Positions 15,001 through 30,000 of a stretch of DNA of 64,000 nucleotides are shown here, piece after piece (the first letter of the stretch is position 1; each line of letters starts with the position of its first letter). Made by a program: the position numbers and the translations under genes. The notes under the pieces are model-generated. The model made no database searches. It had not been told where the DNA came from and was given only the letters and a program-made list of their open reading frames with translations. Source of the DNA: Atrina japonica (taxonomy: Eukaryota; Mollusca; Bivalvia; Pterioida; Pinnidae); assembly GCA_030159075.1 (NCBI GenBank), contig BROG01000961.1, forward strand, positions 62,001 to 126,000, written 5' to 3'.

Positions 15001-18000
15001 AAAAAGACCAGTCAAAACAAGGCATACCTGCTATATTTAGACAAATTATGACATAACTATGACCTAGGTCCACCCAATACCTTTGGTTAGTCTTAAAGGC
15101 AGGCGTGATTTGGTCCTCAGTCACAAGTCCTAATGTAAAATGGTGCAAGTTGTAACTGTGGTCCTAAGATCTTTTAGGACCTTTTGTAAAATGGGCCCCT
15201 TATCCCCATGTGTTGCTCTTACCACCAGATTTTTGAAATTCCATATGTTTAATTTATATGATATATGCATGGAATGGCTTATATGTAAAATTATTTGTAA
15301 GTCAATATGACCTCTGTCTTCAATATATATCAACCTCTGTCTTAAACTTTTCATTCTCTTTTATGTCTGTGGGCTAAAAAAATCAAGCCCAAGAACATTG
15401 CATTATGCCTTTCAGTTTCACTTTTATTATCGGCTTAAAAAATTGAGCGAGAATTTTATTTTTGTGAGCAAGAGCTCTTGTGAAATTATGTGTCAATAAA
15501 ATTCTCAAGTATAAACCCTGATTTTCTGTATACACATCATGACTTTACCATAGCTCTTTTCTCTGGGAGATTTTTTGCTTTTGCTATTCCTTTTGGGACT
15601 GCTTTGAATCTTGGAGTATTCTTCTTTTGTTATGCTCATGTAGAAACAGAAATCTGAAGCCTTCAAAGTGTAGTTAGGACCAGGGTTCAACAGTAGATTG
15701 GGGTCATCAAGATCAGTGTCCGAGTCCATCACTCCCAACAGGGTTACACCATATCTGGATATTTAAAAAAAAAAAACAAAAAAAACAAAAAAACATTTCA
15801 ATGTGAATCTAACTGTGAAATAAGAAATCATGTCAAATCTTCAGTAAAAAGTTTTCTTAGTATCAGTGTTGTAAGATTAACCAAATGAATTAAGTAAATC
15901 AAATATGAACATGCAAAGTTTTAGAATTCAAGTTATCTAAATTTCAAGGTATCCCAAATACAGTATAGTTTTTTAAATTCATAGAGATAATTAATATATT
16001 CTACTATACCATGTTTACGTCAGCATAGTCAACTAGAAGCACTGGCTTAACTGCTTAAATGCAGGCAATGCAAAGTTTAAGTTATGCTCCCGACTCAATA
16101 GTTTTGAATAGGGCAATAACTCTGTAATTGAGGGGTTGTGGACCCTGAATGCATTGCAATGCAAATTGCATTTGTATAATTGATTTAAATACCCAGTTCC
16201 ATGAACCTGTGGGAAAAGTTATGCTCTGGGCACTAAAAAGATAGACAGACAATCAAACCGGCAACTACATGCTCCCTTGAAGAAGAAGCAAAACATTATC
16301 TCCGAGGTGAAACAAAAACAAAACATGATACTTACTGTGCGTGAGCATCAACAGAAGCATCCGTAAAGCTACTCCCTTCATATTGACTAAAAAAGACACT
16401 CTTACACAGTTGTATGTGGTAGATCTCATTCCCAGAATGTCGTCCATACATCTGCATCCAAGACTCGGAGGCCAAGTCACCCTCGCTGAAAATCAGATAA
16501 TGACAATGATTGATGAAATGAATCGTATGAATCAGGGAGGGCATGGTGTTGTGTGTAAGTTAATATGTCAACATGACAAAAATATAAGAGAAGTCAGAGC
16601 CTGAAGCCACCAAGGTACTCAAGACTCAACTTAGATTTTATTATTACAGTGATACCTTGCTATTAAGATCACCTAACTGACTGATTCAGAGTGGTCTGAT
16701 TAGTGAGGTGGTCTACTAGGTGACGTTCTGTACTTATTATATATTTATTAAGAGACTGGAAATTTATGGTCTGAAATGCCCGGTGATCTCCTAAGTGAGG
16801 TGGCCTCCTCAATGAGGTGGTCTCCTAAGTAAGGTGGCCTCCTAAGTGAGGTGATCTCCTAAGTGAGGTGATCTCCTAAGTGAGGTGGCATCCTCAGTGA
16901 GGTGATCTCCTAAGTGAGGTGGCATCCTCAGTGAGGTGGTCTCCTAAGTGAGGTGGCATCCTCAGTGAGGTGGTCTCCTAATTGAGGTGGCATCCTCAGT
17001 GAGGTGATCTCCTAAGTGAGGTGGCATTCTCAGTGAGGTGATCTCCTAAGTGAGGTGGCATCCTCAATGAGGTGGTCTCCTAAGTAAGGTGGCCTCCTAA
17101 GTGAGGTGGCATCCTCAGTGAGGTGATCTCCTAAGTGAGGTGGCATCCTCAGTGAGGTGGTCTCCTAAGTGAGGTGGTCTTTAGGTGAGTTTCCACTGTA
17201 TTTGTAAAACTTCTGGACACAACAGACTAGGAATCACATTTACATTTTTATTCACATCAAAATCTTTGTGTCAAATTTATAATTATCTCATAAAAAATGA
17301 CAATAAATATCCTGAATATGGTACTCAAAATTAGATTTTTTAATCATTTTTTTTATATTTCTAAAGTTTTCTTCAAATGAACAATGATTTACATAATTAT
17401 TTACAGTTCAATTTGTGTGCCATATACCTGGTAGATACAAAATGTCAAGTATAAATTCTGTAAGTTTTTTAACCTTAGAATAAAAGAATTAGCTGAACTC
17501 GCGTATTGAGTGAACATGGTGATCTTGGGCCTAGAAGCTCTGGAACACTGACAGGGTAATACATGTACTCTTCTGAAAGTTTGTCTGTTTTTTGTTTGTT
17601 TATTGTTGTTTAATGTCCCACTCAAGAATCTTTCACTCATCTGGAGACGTCACCAATTGCTGGTGAAGGCTTCAAATGTTGGCCTACGCTTGGCACATAT
17701 GGCCATTGAGCAGTGAGGGTTCTTTAACATGCCGACACCTACTGTGACATGGGACCTCGATTTTTACTGTCTCATTCGAAGGACAGGAAACCAACCTGCT
17801 GCCGGCTGAACTCAAACTCACAATCAAGAGTCGAGCCCGCTACTGACTGAATCAGGTTCTTCTGAAAGTGAACATGTTGAATTTTCATGGTTTCTTGATC
17901 TCAAAGTTTTTTTATTTTTTTACTTAGAATTTGAAGAGAAACTTGGCAAGGTGCTTTAGAGAAAAAGTGTAAAATGTTTAAAAAATTACACAGCTCACCA

Positions 18001-21000
18001 TGTACCAACATATTAATTTTAAAAGGGCACTGGCTGTGTTTACCGAAAAAAAAAAATTATTTTATTTTTTCTACTTTTACTAGGCTACATGTACTTGATG
18101 TACAATAAAAAAATAAGAGCTATACACCGGCATAAAAAATCTTGTATTCCTATATACTTTGTGAAAATAAGGTCAGGTCAGTGTGGTATTCATATATAAA
18201 TAGTAAGGTTGAGTTAATCTAGCAATTGAAAAAGTCCCATTTCTTGAGCAATTTTCACATAAAATATAGGAATTTCAGAATTTTCATACCTGTGTATATA
18301 TCTTTTTGTTATAAATTAATATTCCAATTTCTTTGAAAAATACAAAATTAAATCATACATCCATGTAGATCACTCAAAAACAATCTGTTTTTCAATTCAT
18401 GCAGCAGTTCTGGAGAAAAAGATTTTTAAAAAGCTGTACCTTCTGGGACCTATTCTGCCCAACCCTGGATTCACCCCTGGGCCAATCTGGCTGAAAACTA
18501 CAAACTTGGTAAAGAACCCTTAGCACTTGCTTCCTGTCAAGTTTCATAAAAATCCCTTATGTGGTTTCAGAGAAGAAGTTGAAAATATGAAAAGTTTACA
18601 GATGGACATTGAACGAAGGACGGGGAGTGATTGCAATAGCTTACTTAAGCCTTCGGCTCAGGTGAACTAAAAAAAATGATGGACTTATCTAGAATCTAAA
18701 TCATAGCATGTGTTAAGAATCATGCTACATAAGTTTAATTGATGTAAAGCAGTAGAAGCAGGTAACCATAACCGATCTCCTGAAGATTCCTTCGGATGCC
18801 AACTCTGATGTCAGTGTGATAGCATAAGTTCTCTTGAAAACTGTTGACATGATCTGAAAATTACTGGCAATGGATGATGCATAACACACACCAACACAAC
18901 TATGGCAGGTGGTAAGATTTCAATAAGTCACCTGAATTGCCATGGTGATACAAAGAATTTATCAAAAATTAATTTTCTGTATTTCTTGTAATTGAGACCA
19001 GTAAGGATAATATAAGTCTATTTCAACATGTTTAAGATTTCGTTTCTAATTTTTACAAAGCAGATATTATTTTTTTGGTGAAATTAAAAATTGAATTTGA
19101 ATTTAAAAACCAACTTACTATCCAGTGGAGGTGTGAACCAGCAGGGAAACCAAGGTAGACAACCCTGGGTATAAACAGTTATTAGCCAGCAATGCATACT
19201 TAAATTCATCTTCACAAACTACATGCTCTAGAAATAGAAAGATAAATACAAACACACTATACAGACAAACAACACAAACAAATTGACAACAACAACAAAA
19301 TAAAAGAGAAATAGATGTGCACTAACTTCAGCAAGCTTTCTATTGTTCTATATTTATACTATAAACATAATACCAAAGTTATAGTTTTGAAAAAAAGGCT
19401 AAAAATGTCAGAGATTTCCCGCCTGCCTCAATTATCTCATCTATCTCGTGTTCCTCTAAAACAGTCATTCAGGGGTGGATTCAAAGAGTTGTCATACTTA
19501 TATGAGGATTCTGTCATAACTTTAGACAATGCAAGTTTGAGCTTCACGTAATTCTAAGCTGATATTGTGGAGAAATATACCAATTTCCTTGCAGAAGGTC
19601 ATTGGTATTTTCACAGATATATAAGTAAACTTTTCTACAAGAAATGAAACAGTAAAAATTGGATTTAAATCTTAATTACATAAAATCTGCCAAAAATAAG
19701 ATCTTTCAAATGGATTCTATAATTAATTGTCACTGCAGTCCCTGTGCATCTTAATTTTGGGGGCCTATGGGGCCTATGGGTTAGAGCATCTTCCTTTCAA
19801 CATGAAGTCTCTCATTTCTGATCAGAGCAGGTCCAAGCCCCGCTGAAACCTTAGCTGATATTGTGAGGAAGTTGACTAGTTTACAGGTGGAAGGCCGGTG
19901 GTCTCTTCCCAGGTACATTGTAATCAGGTTCTCACTTACACCATTAAAAACCGGCCACCATCATCATGACCATATGACTGAAAAATTGTTGATTGCTGCG
20001 TTTACGCCATATTGTTAACACAAACAGATCTAATTATAGCTGCAGATTTTACAAACGATACAATGTATCATACTTCTCAGTCGACAGAAAAAAATATGAT
20101 AAAAAAATTAACAAACAGAATTTTCTGAAATTCTATGAAGAATCCTGTTTCCCATTCAGAGTGACCTTGGAAATAACTGCAGTGGGGGAGCATAATAAAA
20201 GTACTGAAATGAGGTGACGAAATGATAAGCTCTGATTATGTAATGCCTGTAAGATCTCCTGAAGTAAGTGAAGCAAGTTCTGGAACACACAGAGAAGTAT
20301 GTTAGTCAATATTAGAGATTCCCCGTGTAACAAAACAACCTGGCACGTATGAATTCCTTATGGATATCGTAGGAAAACGCAATCTATACACTTATTGATT
20401 TTCTTATTTCCGAAAATCTATCATTAAAAGAAAATGGGACATTTTCCTGTGAACTCTTTTGTTTGATAGGAATTGATTGAAAGTAGGTCTCTAAACAAAT
20501 CAAGGATCACAAATTTTCAATTTGAATTTGCAGTTTAACACAGGTATGTCTTACATCAGATCTAAGTTCTATTTCATGTTCCGGTGAGAGAAAGTTTGTA
20601 GCATTTACCATACTCAAGAAAACTGATAAATTGAAAATTGTAGTTGTTAGACAATCTGCCATCTTGAATTTGATCCATAAATAAACAGGTGACGTGTTCC
20701 GTCACATCATAAAAATCAAAACTATGATACATATATAAAACAATCATGCATAAATTAATCTTTACAATAAAGAAAGGTGCAAAACTCCTTGTAAATCTAA
20801 AACAGGAAAATCTTCACATTACAATAATATGACAATGATCATGATGATATGATACATGCTAAAAACAACAAACTAACAAACAATAATGATAAAAACCACT
20901 GGACTACAAATACTTAAAAGATATCACATTCCCAGAAAAATGTGATCAACAAACAAGCATCAACTCCATTCTATTTAAGAAAAAATATTGTTTGAAAGTT

Positions 21001-24000
21001 GAGTAGAACTGAAGATTCTGTTTTTACCTGCAAACCACACATGCATTTTGTTTTCAGCTCTGAAGAGTTGTATGTATTGGTTGCACTGAGGAGCAAAATC
21101 CTTCACTGCCCATGACCTCAAAATTGTGTGCTGATCCTGAAAATAAATATATTGGAAGGAATATATAGTCAAAACTCTTTATTTATGTTGAAGTCAGTAA
21201 TCGATTTACCTGGTCATTTCGAGATCAAGCGCCAGTCCCGGCAAATTTCCTTCTATATCTTACTGAAAAAGACCCGATAACTTGAGATCGGAAATGTAGA
21301 AAAACTGCTAATGTCGATGTTAAAATGTGGTCCTGATGTTTAATTTCAATGTGACGGTGACCAGTTATCTTGAAGTTAATTTTATTTACATTGTCATTAA
21401 ATCCTTGTGATTATATGTCTAGTGCTGAACAAATATGCTTTCTGTATCCTTTTTGAGTACATACAACAAATAAAAATGTCACAAAAATTCCATTATTTTG
21501 CTCTCTGTTCCTAAATTTATATGGCTAATATTACTTTCTATAATTCGTTTTTAGACTTTCCGTTCCTGTCGTCAGCTTGCACATATACTGACAGTAAGAG
21601 ACCATCAATATACATGTAGGCCTACAAATATTCTGACAACTACCGAGATGAGATGAATCAGGATTGTATATATAGATGGATCTTTGTACTTGAGGACCCG
21701 TTTATCTTGAATTTTTTGCTTGGTCCCGATAACTTCAAGATAACGAGGTATGACTGTACATATACGCTCATGATACTCACATGTTTTTCTTTCTTCTCAG
21801 CAACATGCAAAGTTTTGTTTAAATATGAGTAAAAATAAAGTATTTGATGGAAATTAAAAATTTGAAAATGGACAAACAAATCAAAATCAATATGCCTCCT
21901 GACTTTCAAATATGGGGCATAACAACAGAACACTTTGTATCATGAGTGGGGTGGATTTGAACTCGGAGCACCTGTCTACCATCTTTTGCTAAATTGAGCT
22001 ACCTGACCTGACACACTCTGTCTCTTCTGTACTCTTCTTCCATCTTTGAGATTTTAGAACTGATGAAATGTCACAGTAGAAAACATCACTTTCTAAGTTT
22101 AACATTGAACATTAAATGCGTTGGTTTGTTCTGAGATTCTAGCCCTGACAAAATCTAACATGAGATTTGACCCCTTTTTGATTTTTTTTTATATTGAGCA
22201 TTATTTCCTATCAAGTACATTTCACATGGAGATATCACAGATGATATACAACATATGTTGACATATGCTATGGACCCAAGGCAGTAAGGTTTTTAAACAT
22301 GCTACACCTACTGTGACACAGGATCTTGATTACAAGTCACAAACTCATTGTAGAATCTAAACATTTATTTCCATTTTAACACCACCACCCCCCCAAAAAA
22401 AAAAAATTAAAAAAGAATGCATATATCAAGACACAGAGCTACAGATGAACATGTTGATGAAGTGAAATTGACTGTATACAGTGGGAACTGTTTTGTGAGA
22501 CCCTATCTGCCACTAAAATGTGGTCTCTCAACACAGGTGGACTAGCAAAAGAGGTTTCATCCAAAGGATTATTTAACCAAGTAGTTTTCAGAATGTGGTC
22601 TCAAAAGACAGGTGGTCTTTCATGAAAGTGGTGAACCGGCCTGGCTCATTCGGTAACGCTCAACTCTTGATTGTGTTGTCATGAGTTCGAGTCCAGGCAG
22701 TTCGGCTTCCTGTCCTTCGGATGAGACAGTAAATACCGAGGTCCTGTGTCACAGTAGGTGTCGGCACGTGAAAGCCCTCACTGCTTAATGGCCGTAAGTG
22801 CCGAGCATAGGCCAAAATTTGAAACCCTTAACTGGCATTTGGTGATGTCACCATATGAGTGAAGAATTCTTGAGTGGGACATCAAAAACAATACAACAAA
22901 AAAACAAACAACAATACAACAACAACAACATGAGAGTGGTCTTTCAAGACAGATTCCACTGTAGTTGCTTTCAAAGAAATTATCAAAAATCAAATACCCA
23001 TGAATACTTTATACTTGTGAAGTATCAAAATTCTAAAAGTCATTACCAATCAACTTTTATTAATATATAACAAGACAATGTACACACGAATAAAATATTT
23101 TTGAGTTTTACTTCAAAACTCTGTACAATATACTCATGAAACAGTCATAACACAAATTATTTAACTTAAGTTGTGAAAACTTTGCAAGTTGATTAAAGTT
23201 TTACAGTGCTGCAAGTGTAAAGGCCTTCTTTATCATGTCAGTATCAGCCCAAAGTTTGTCAATGGCAGTCACAAGCCAACTGAATGGAAAACAAGAGATA
23301 ACTCTAATCACACTTCGGTTTAGGAAACAGTCTTGCGTGAAATTTAATACCCGTGAATAAGTTCCTTTCAGAAAAAAATCAAAAATTTCTCCTCGTGAAA
23401 CAACTACCCTGACTCATGTAAACATGAATATTTCAACATTTTGTTAAGTATGTGATTTTATTATGCAAACCATATGCATGGTTTCTTTATAAAATGTCAG
23501 CAACTTACTCTTAGAACATCTGTGGGCTGGTATACACGAAAAACTCTTCATTGCGTAATTAGTATAAATAACCTCTACGTGTAAATTTCCACTTTTACAT
23601 TATATGATGCAGTATTCTTCAATTTACAAAGTATCAATCAGAAACTAGTGTAACATTTTATGTCCCCTACTGGTTCATAACAGGTTTAAACAATATTATA
23701 TACATACAGGTGATAAAGCTATTCCAATACTTACTGCTAGATCCTTATCGAAGCAGTTGCCTGGTGCCAGAATAAACACTGCATCAGCATCATGCATTCT
23801 GAAAATTGTCAATTAAAAAAAGAAAAAATGTAAATATCAAATTTACATAATATTTCATATTGTCATTATATTAGCTCTCCGTTTACCTATGACTGTTTAG
23901 GTGGGTACTATGCTCACAGAGTGTTGCGGTGAAAAGCAATAGTGCCCGAGTGATAGCAACCCGTCTTTACGATACACAGTATTTAGTGACTACCTGTCTT

Positions 24001-27000
24001 ATATGACACAAGTTAAGTCCTCCAACTGTCTTTCCCTATATTAATGACCTGAATTAGGCGACTATCATCCTTACATTTATGTGTTGGAGAAATTTTTGAC
24101 AATTTTTAATCAGGGCAAATATGTAGATATTTTGTAATTTCCTCTTTTATTTTCATCTTACTAAATATCCTTGTATGAAAAGTTTTAAACAGAAAAATTG
24201 CAAAATATTAAAATATTATGAAAATATTTATGTTCAGCATTTAATATGTATCGGGCCAAAAAAAACCAAAACAAACAAATAAAACGAAATTTGTATGATG
24301 TGACCCAATAGGACCCACTGAAAAAACTTAGACCCAAATCTTTTCAGGTAATTTTGCCACTTCCTTTGTTTTCCTTATTAAAAAAATTGAAATTTTTTCG
24401 AATTTAAATATAAATTTGTAAAAAAAAGATCATTTGCCAGCTGACAAACGTCCATCTTCTAAAACTACTGGTTAAGACACATCAGACAAATTATCTTTTA
24501 ATGATGGCCCAAGAAAAAGCATTTCTAAACCTAAAAAAGAGAATACTAAACTTTTTTTTTTAAATTCCTTATTTTCAAATTAGTTTCCTACGTGACATAA
24601 CAGAAACATGACAAAACATCAACACACACATACATATATGTAATGGTATAGACACAAAACATCAACACACACATACATATATGTAATGGTATAGACACAA
24701 AAACATCAACACACACACACATACATATAAGTAATGGTATAGACACAAAAACATCAACACACACACATACATATAAGTAATGGTATAGACACAAAAACAT
24801 CAACACACATACATATAAGTAATGGTATAGACACAAAAACATCAACACAAACATACATATATGTAATGGTACAGACACAAAAACATCAACACACACACAC
24901 ATATAAGTAATGCTATAGACACAAAAACATCAACACACACATACATATAAGTAATGCTATAGACACAAAAACATCAACACACACACACATATATGTAATG
25001 GTATAGACACAAAAACATCAACACACACACACATACATATATGTAATGGTATAGACACAAAACATCAACACACATACATATATGTAATGGTATAGACACA
25101 AAACATCAACACACACATACATATAAGTAATGGTATAGACACAAAAACATCAACACACACATACATATATGTAATGGTATAACCACAAAAACATCAACAC
25201 ACACATACATATATGTAATGGTATAGACACAAAAACATCAACACACACATACATATATGTAATGGTATAGACACAAAACATCAACACACACATACATATA
25301 TGTAATGGTATAGACACAAAACATCAACACACACACACACATATAAGTAATGGTATAGACACAAAAACATCAACACACACACATACATATATGTAATGGC
25401 ATAGACACAAAACATCAACACACACATACATATAAGTAATGGTATAGACATAAAAACATCAACACACACACATACATATATGTAATGGTATAGACACAAA
25501 AACATCAACACACACACACATATAAGTAATGGTATAGACATAAAAACATCAACACACACATACATATATGTAATGGTATAAACACAAAATGATTATGAAA
25601 TAATACTAAACCTTACAATAGTACATGTAGCAATCATCAGTAAACCATGTGTACTTACCTACATCGCTTCAAGTCTGCTTCCTTTAAAGCCGAGCCTCTC
25701 ATGTATATGACCCTGTTGGCCCATTTAGGATCACACAGGATGACATGCATGTTACTGTCCAGCTCGTCTGAACTCAACAAGATCACGTTGTGCTCCTGTA
25801 AGATAAGTAACAAAATATTCAGTTTTTTTTTAAATTGATTAGCATTTTACACTACACTATTTTTCAGCTATATGGTGGCAGCCAATTTTTATGGTGAAGG
25901 AGAGAACCTGATTACAATGGATAAACATACAGAGATACAGGATAAGCACAAGATTAAAATCAAGGGTCGCTGACATCTTTTGGTAGGTGATCATAATGAG
26001 TCTCAAATTTACTTTTAAATATAAAAATATGATTCATAATTTTGACATCAATAACAGTCAATCATAAACAATATTTAACATTTCAACTGCGTTTTTAAAC
26101 ACCAGAGAGCAGTGAAATATAAAATTGACAATTTTTGTTACCATGGTTACTGGAGATGCTACATACCATGTAGTGAATGAGAACTTGTCAGGGAGTTTTT
26201 GTGGACTTTAAAATCTTTTACCAGTTTGCACACTACTCAATGCACACATGCTATGCATGTAGCACAATTGGTGCTAGTATTAGTTGGTACAAGGTCACCA
26301 AGTCAGCTCAAAATGTTCAAATATGAATAGATGAAGGTCAAAGGGCATTAGCTGTGTTTTTTTCCAAAAACATTTTCTTTAGACATTGATTGTCGTACAA
26401 CAACAAAATTAAAAATATTCACAGGTATAACAATTCTGAAATTCCTATATATTTTGTGAAAATTGTTTGAGAAACCCAGTTTGGCAATTATTCATTTGCA
26501 AATGATTACTTCCTCCTCACTGTATGTATATACATACAGCACAGAACCTGACCTTATTTCCACAATATGTATAGGAATATAAGGATATTTATGCCTAAGT
26601 ATAGCTCTCATTTGTTACAGTAAAACAATCTAGGTACTGTAAACGTGGAAATTTACGTGTGGGGGTAATTTACACTAAATACGTGATAAAGAGTATTTTG
26701 TGCACAAATTACCTCCCCCCCCAGCAACCCTCACCCTCAAATGCCAGTCCCACAGTTGTCATTTAATATAGGACTACTCACGGTAAGTTGTGACATCGCC
26801 TTAAAAACCCATGCGTATTATTTGCGTAAGGAAATTGTGTAATTAACAACATGCGGAAATATCCATGTTTACAGTGGTAAATAAACGAAATACATTTGGT
26901 TGGAAAACACAGATAATGAACCTGTGTTAGAGGTCATTTGAGTGACTTAAATGTTCATACCTCAAGTTTTGAGTGTGCAAAGAATTCAGTCAGAAAATCC

Positions 27001-30000
27001 ATTATAGAGTCCGCTGTGAGATGTTTTGAACAGACCACTACGTGTTTGTTCCGCTGAGCCCGCCTCTTCCCATACTCTCCGCCTCCTTTTTGTCGTTCTA
27101 TCCAGACTGAGGCAATACCTTCAATCTAAAAATAGAAAATACACAACTTATAGGTAAGAAACATGAAGTCCCAATAAAGATGAAATGGAAGTAAATAACT
27201 TGAATAAAATAATTATGCATGTAGGCTTACTGGATATATGTTAGTGTGTGAATTCTGAAAAGAAGAAATAATGCTATGTCTACAATTGTCTAGTCCTGAT
27301 ATTTTTTTTTCCAAGATTGAAACCTCAAAATATGCAACCAAAAAATTGTCTTTCTGACCAGGTGGTCTTTATACACAGGTGGACGTTAAAGCATGTTTTA
27401 CTGTATGTACCTTTTTCATAGATCTTCTCCACAAAAAACTTACCTGTCTCGGTATAAATGCTATGGCAACACAAATCATGATAACCATAAACAGTTGTCC
27501 GAGCCAAATGTCTGGTGAAATATCGCCGTACCCAACAGTCGAAAAAGTAACGACTGTGAAGTAGAAAGACTCAAACATTGTTAACTGTTTCTCACTGCTG
27601 GCTCTCTGTATATGTTGTATCCCACAAACCCTGAAAAATATCAATAGAAGTTTTGGAAATTGTTCTTGTGGAATTTGTTAAGTGAAAATTGTTTTGTTTA
27701 ACCTGTATTTTTCTTACTGAATACCATTTCTATACTTACTACAACACAAGGTATATATGGTGTTCCTAACAGCACACAGTCATTAAAACGAACTGTATAC
27801 CTGGTTATTTTCTCCCTTTAAGGACAGAAAACATTTTCACCTGGTCTTAAATTCGCCCTAAATCACTGTAGTCTCACGAACGGCATGTAAGTCTTTGCTT
27901 AAATTATTTTGCTGGAAATTTTTGCTTTCATTTCAAATTCACCCTCTCATTTAAGGGTATACAGACATTTTGAAATAAAAAAAAAATTACTGGTCAACCG
28001 GACCAGTGAATAAAGGAATTTCACTGGTCAAAGAAATTTTTTTTACTGGCCTGTATTTATACACAGTTGAAATGAAATGGAAAATTACTGGTCATTTGGA
28101 CCAGTTATCTGATAGATTTCACCGGACTTTTGTAAAATTTACCGGTTTTTCTTGTAAGACCAGTGAATTTAAAAATCTGGGTATACAGATATACAGTATA
28201 AAAATTTTTACACCAAGCAAAAAAGGATTCAGAAAACTGGGAGCCAATGGCTGAAGAGTGAGACGTAACATACAGACATGTGACATGATAAACAGGTGAT
28301 AAACAAACATGGATGCATCCAACAGTTTAGCAAGCATCATAGATAGGGATTTTGCAGCGATCCTGCAAAATAAGGACGCCAAAAAACAAAACGAGCGACA
28401 TTAGACAAAAGTGGCAGTAAATTATGAATCTATTTTACTAATGATGTTTATAAAATATTTTAAACAATAAATCGTTGAAATTTGGGCAATTCCTTAATGG
28501 AACTAATTCATGTACCACGTGATACCCGATAACATTTGTGCGGGACTATTATTTCTATTGGTGATGGAATGTAACTCTACATAATCTTCCCGCTGAAATG
28601 ACGGAAGTGTGGGATATCGTCTTCTAATGTTATTCTATCACCAATAGAAACAATAGTCCCACACAAACATTATCGGGTATCACATGGTACATGAATTAGT
28701 TCCATTTCATGTCTGCTAGGTAACACTTTGTCCAGTGCTTGTCTGTTTGTCTAAAAGTAATATTAGTGTTTTCCTGGATTATGGTATTTATTCAGCTATG
28801 TGTATAATACACAATTTATTGTCCAGTTGGGAGGGAGATAAAATGATTTTTTCACATCATCCTCAGGCAACATGTTTTTTCTGGGTAGAACAAATCTTCA
28901 TATCGCCCTCCCTTCCGGGCAATAAATTGTTAATGACAACTAAAATCTTGGTATATCTTGATCTTAGATACAAGTTTAAAAGTGGTAAACGACAACACAG
29001 TGTAACAACTAAAATCTTGGTATATCTTGATCTTAGATACAAGTTTAAAAGTGGTAAACGACAACACAGTACAACAACTAAAATCTTGGTATATCTTGAT
29101 CTTAGATACAAGTTTAAAAGTGGTAAACGACAACACAGTGCAACAACTAAAATCTTGGTATATCTTGATCTTAGATACAACACAAGTGGTAAATTAAGAC
29201 AACACAGTGCAACAACTAAAAATCTTGGTATATCTTGATCTTAGATACAAACTAAAATCTTGATATATCTTGATCTTAGATATAACTGAATTGGTAAAGG
29301 ACAACACAGTGCAACAACTAAAATCTTGGTATATCTTGATCTTAGATACAACTTAAGTGGTAAATTAAGACAACACAGTGCAACAACTAAAATCTTGATA
29401 TTATATACAACTTACATGGTAAATATGGAACAACACAGTGCACACAGTGTGACAACTAAAATCTTGATGACAAATACAACATACAACTTCAGGGTTTTCC
29501 CTAGGATTGAAATTAAATGAGTCCCTTAGACCAACAAGATAAAGATTTGTGACTCAAAGGAAAAATCTGTGAGTCCCGTTGAGTAACAGGGACTTGATAT
29601 ATCCCAATAACGAAAAAAATGACACCCTTTTTCAGTCCCAGATTCAAAATCACTTCAGTCATATAGATTTATAGTGGATCCTCAGTTTTAATCATTTTGT
29701 GCATCCCAAAAATATTTTATGAGTCAGAGACGCAGAAAACGTGCGTAAACTTAAGCCCACAATTAAATACTGATGTTAATTACAAGTAACAACTTACGTT
29801 GTAAATATGAGACAACAAAGTGTGGCAACTAAAATCAGTAACTGCTGTGACATAGTGACGGATATCGTCTGAAATCTTTGTTTTGTCAGGTGCAGATCAT
29901 TCTGTAAAAGAAACACCGATAAAAATGAAACGAAAATATTATACAAACATGAAAATATATGTGATAACATTGAACATAATATATTCCCAGGGATGGTCAG

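Noticed and set aside
18760..18860. Extra channel exon between 16485 and 19119
   Set aside because: The flanking exons already join in phase (TGY-EGD), and words of this stretch recur near 55180, so it is a repeat.
24588..25585. Long open frames and regular spacing suggesting a gene or CRISPR array
   Set aside because: The unit repeats whole with no unique spacers and is made of CA and TA runs; the frames are period artefacts in an animal intron.
28735..29238. 167-codon plus-strand open frame
   Set aside because: Most of it is the 69-bp tandem unit, and the rest shows no known domain. The meaningful signal is on the minus strand.
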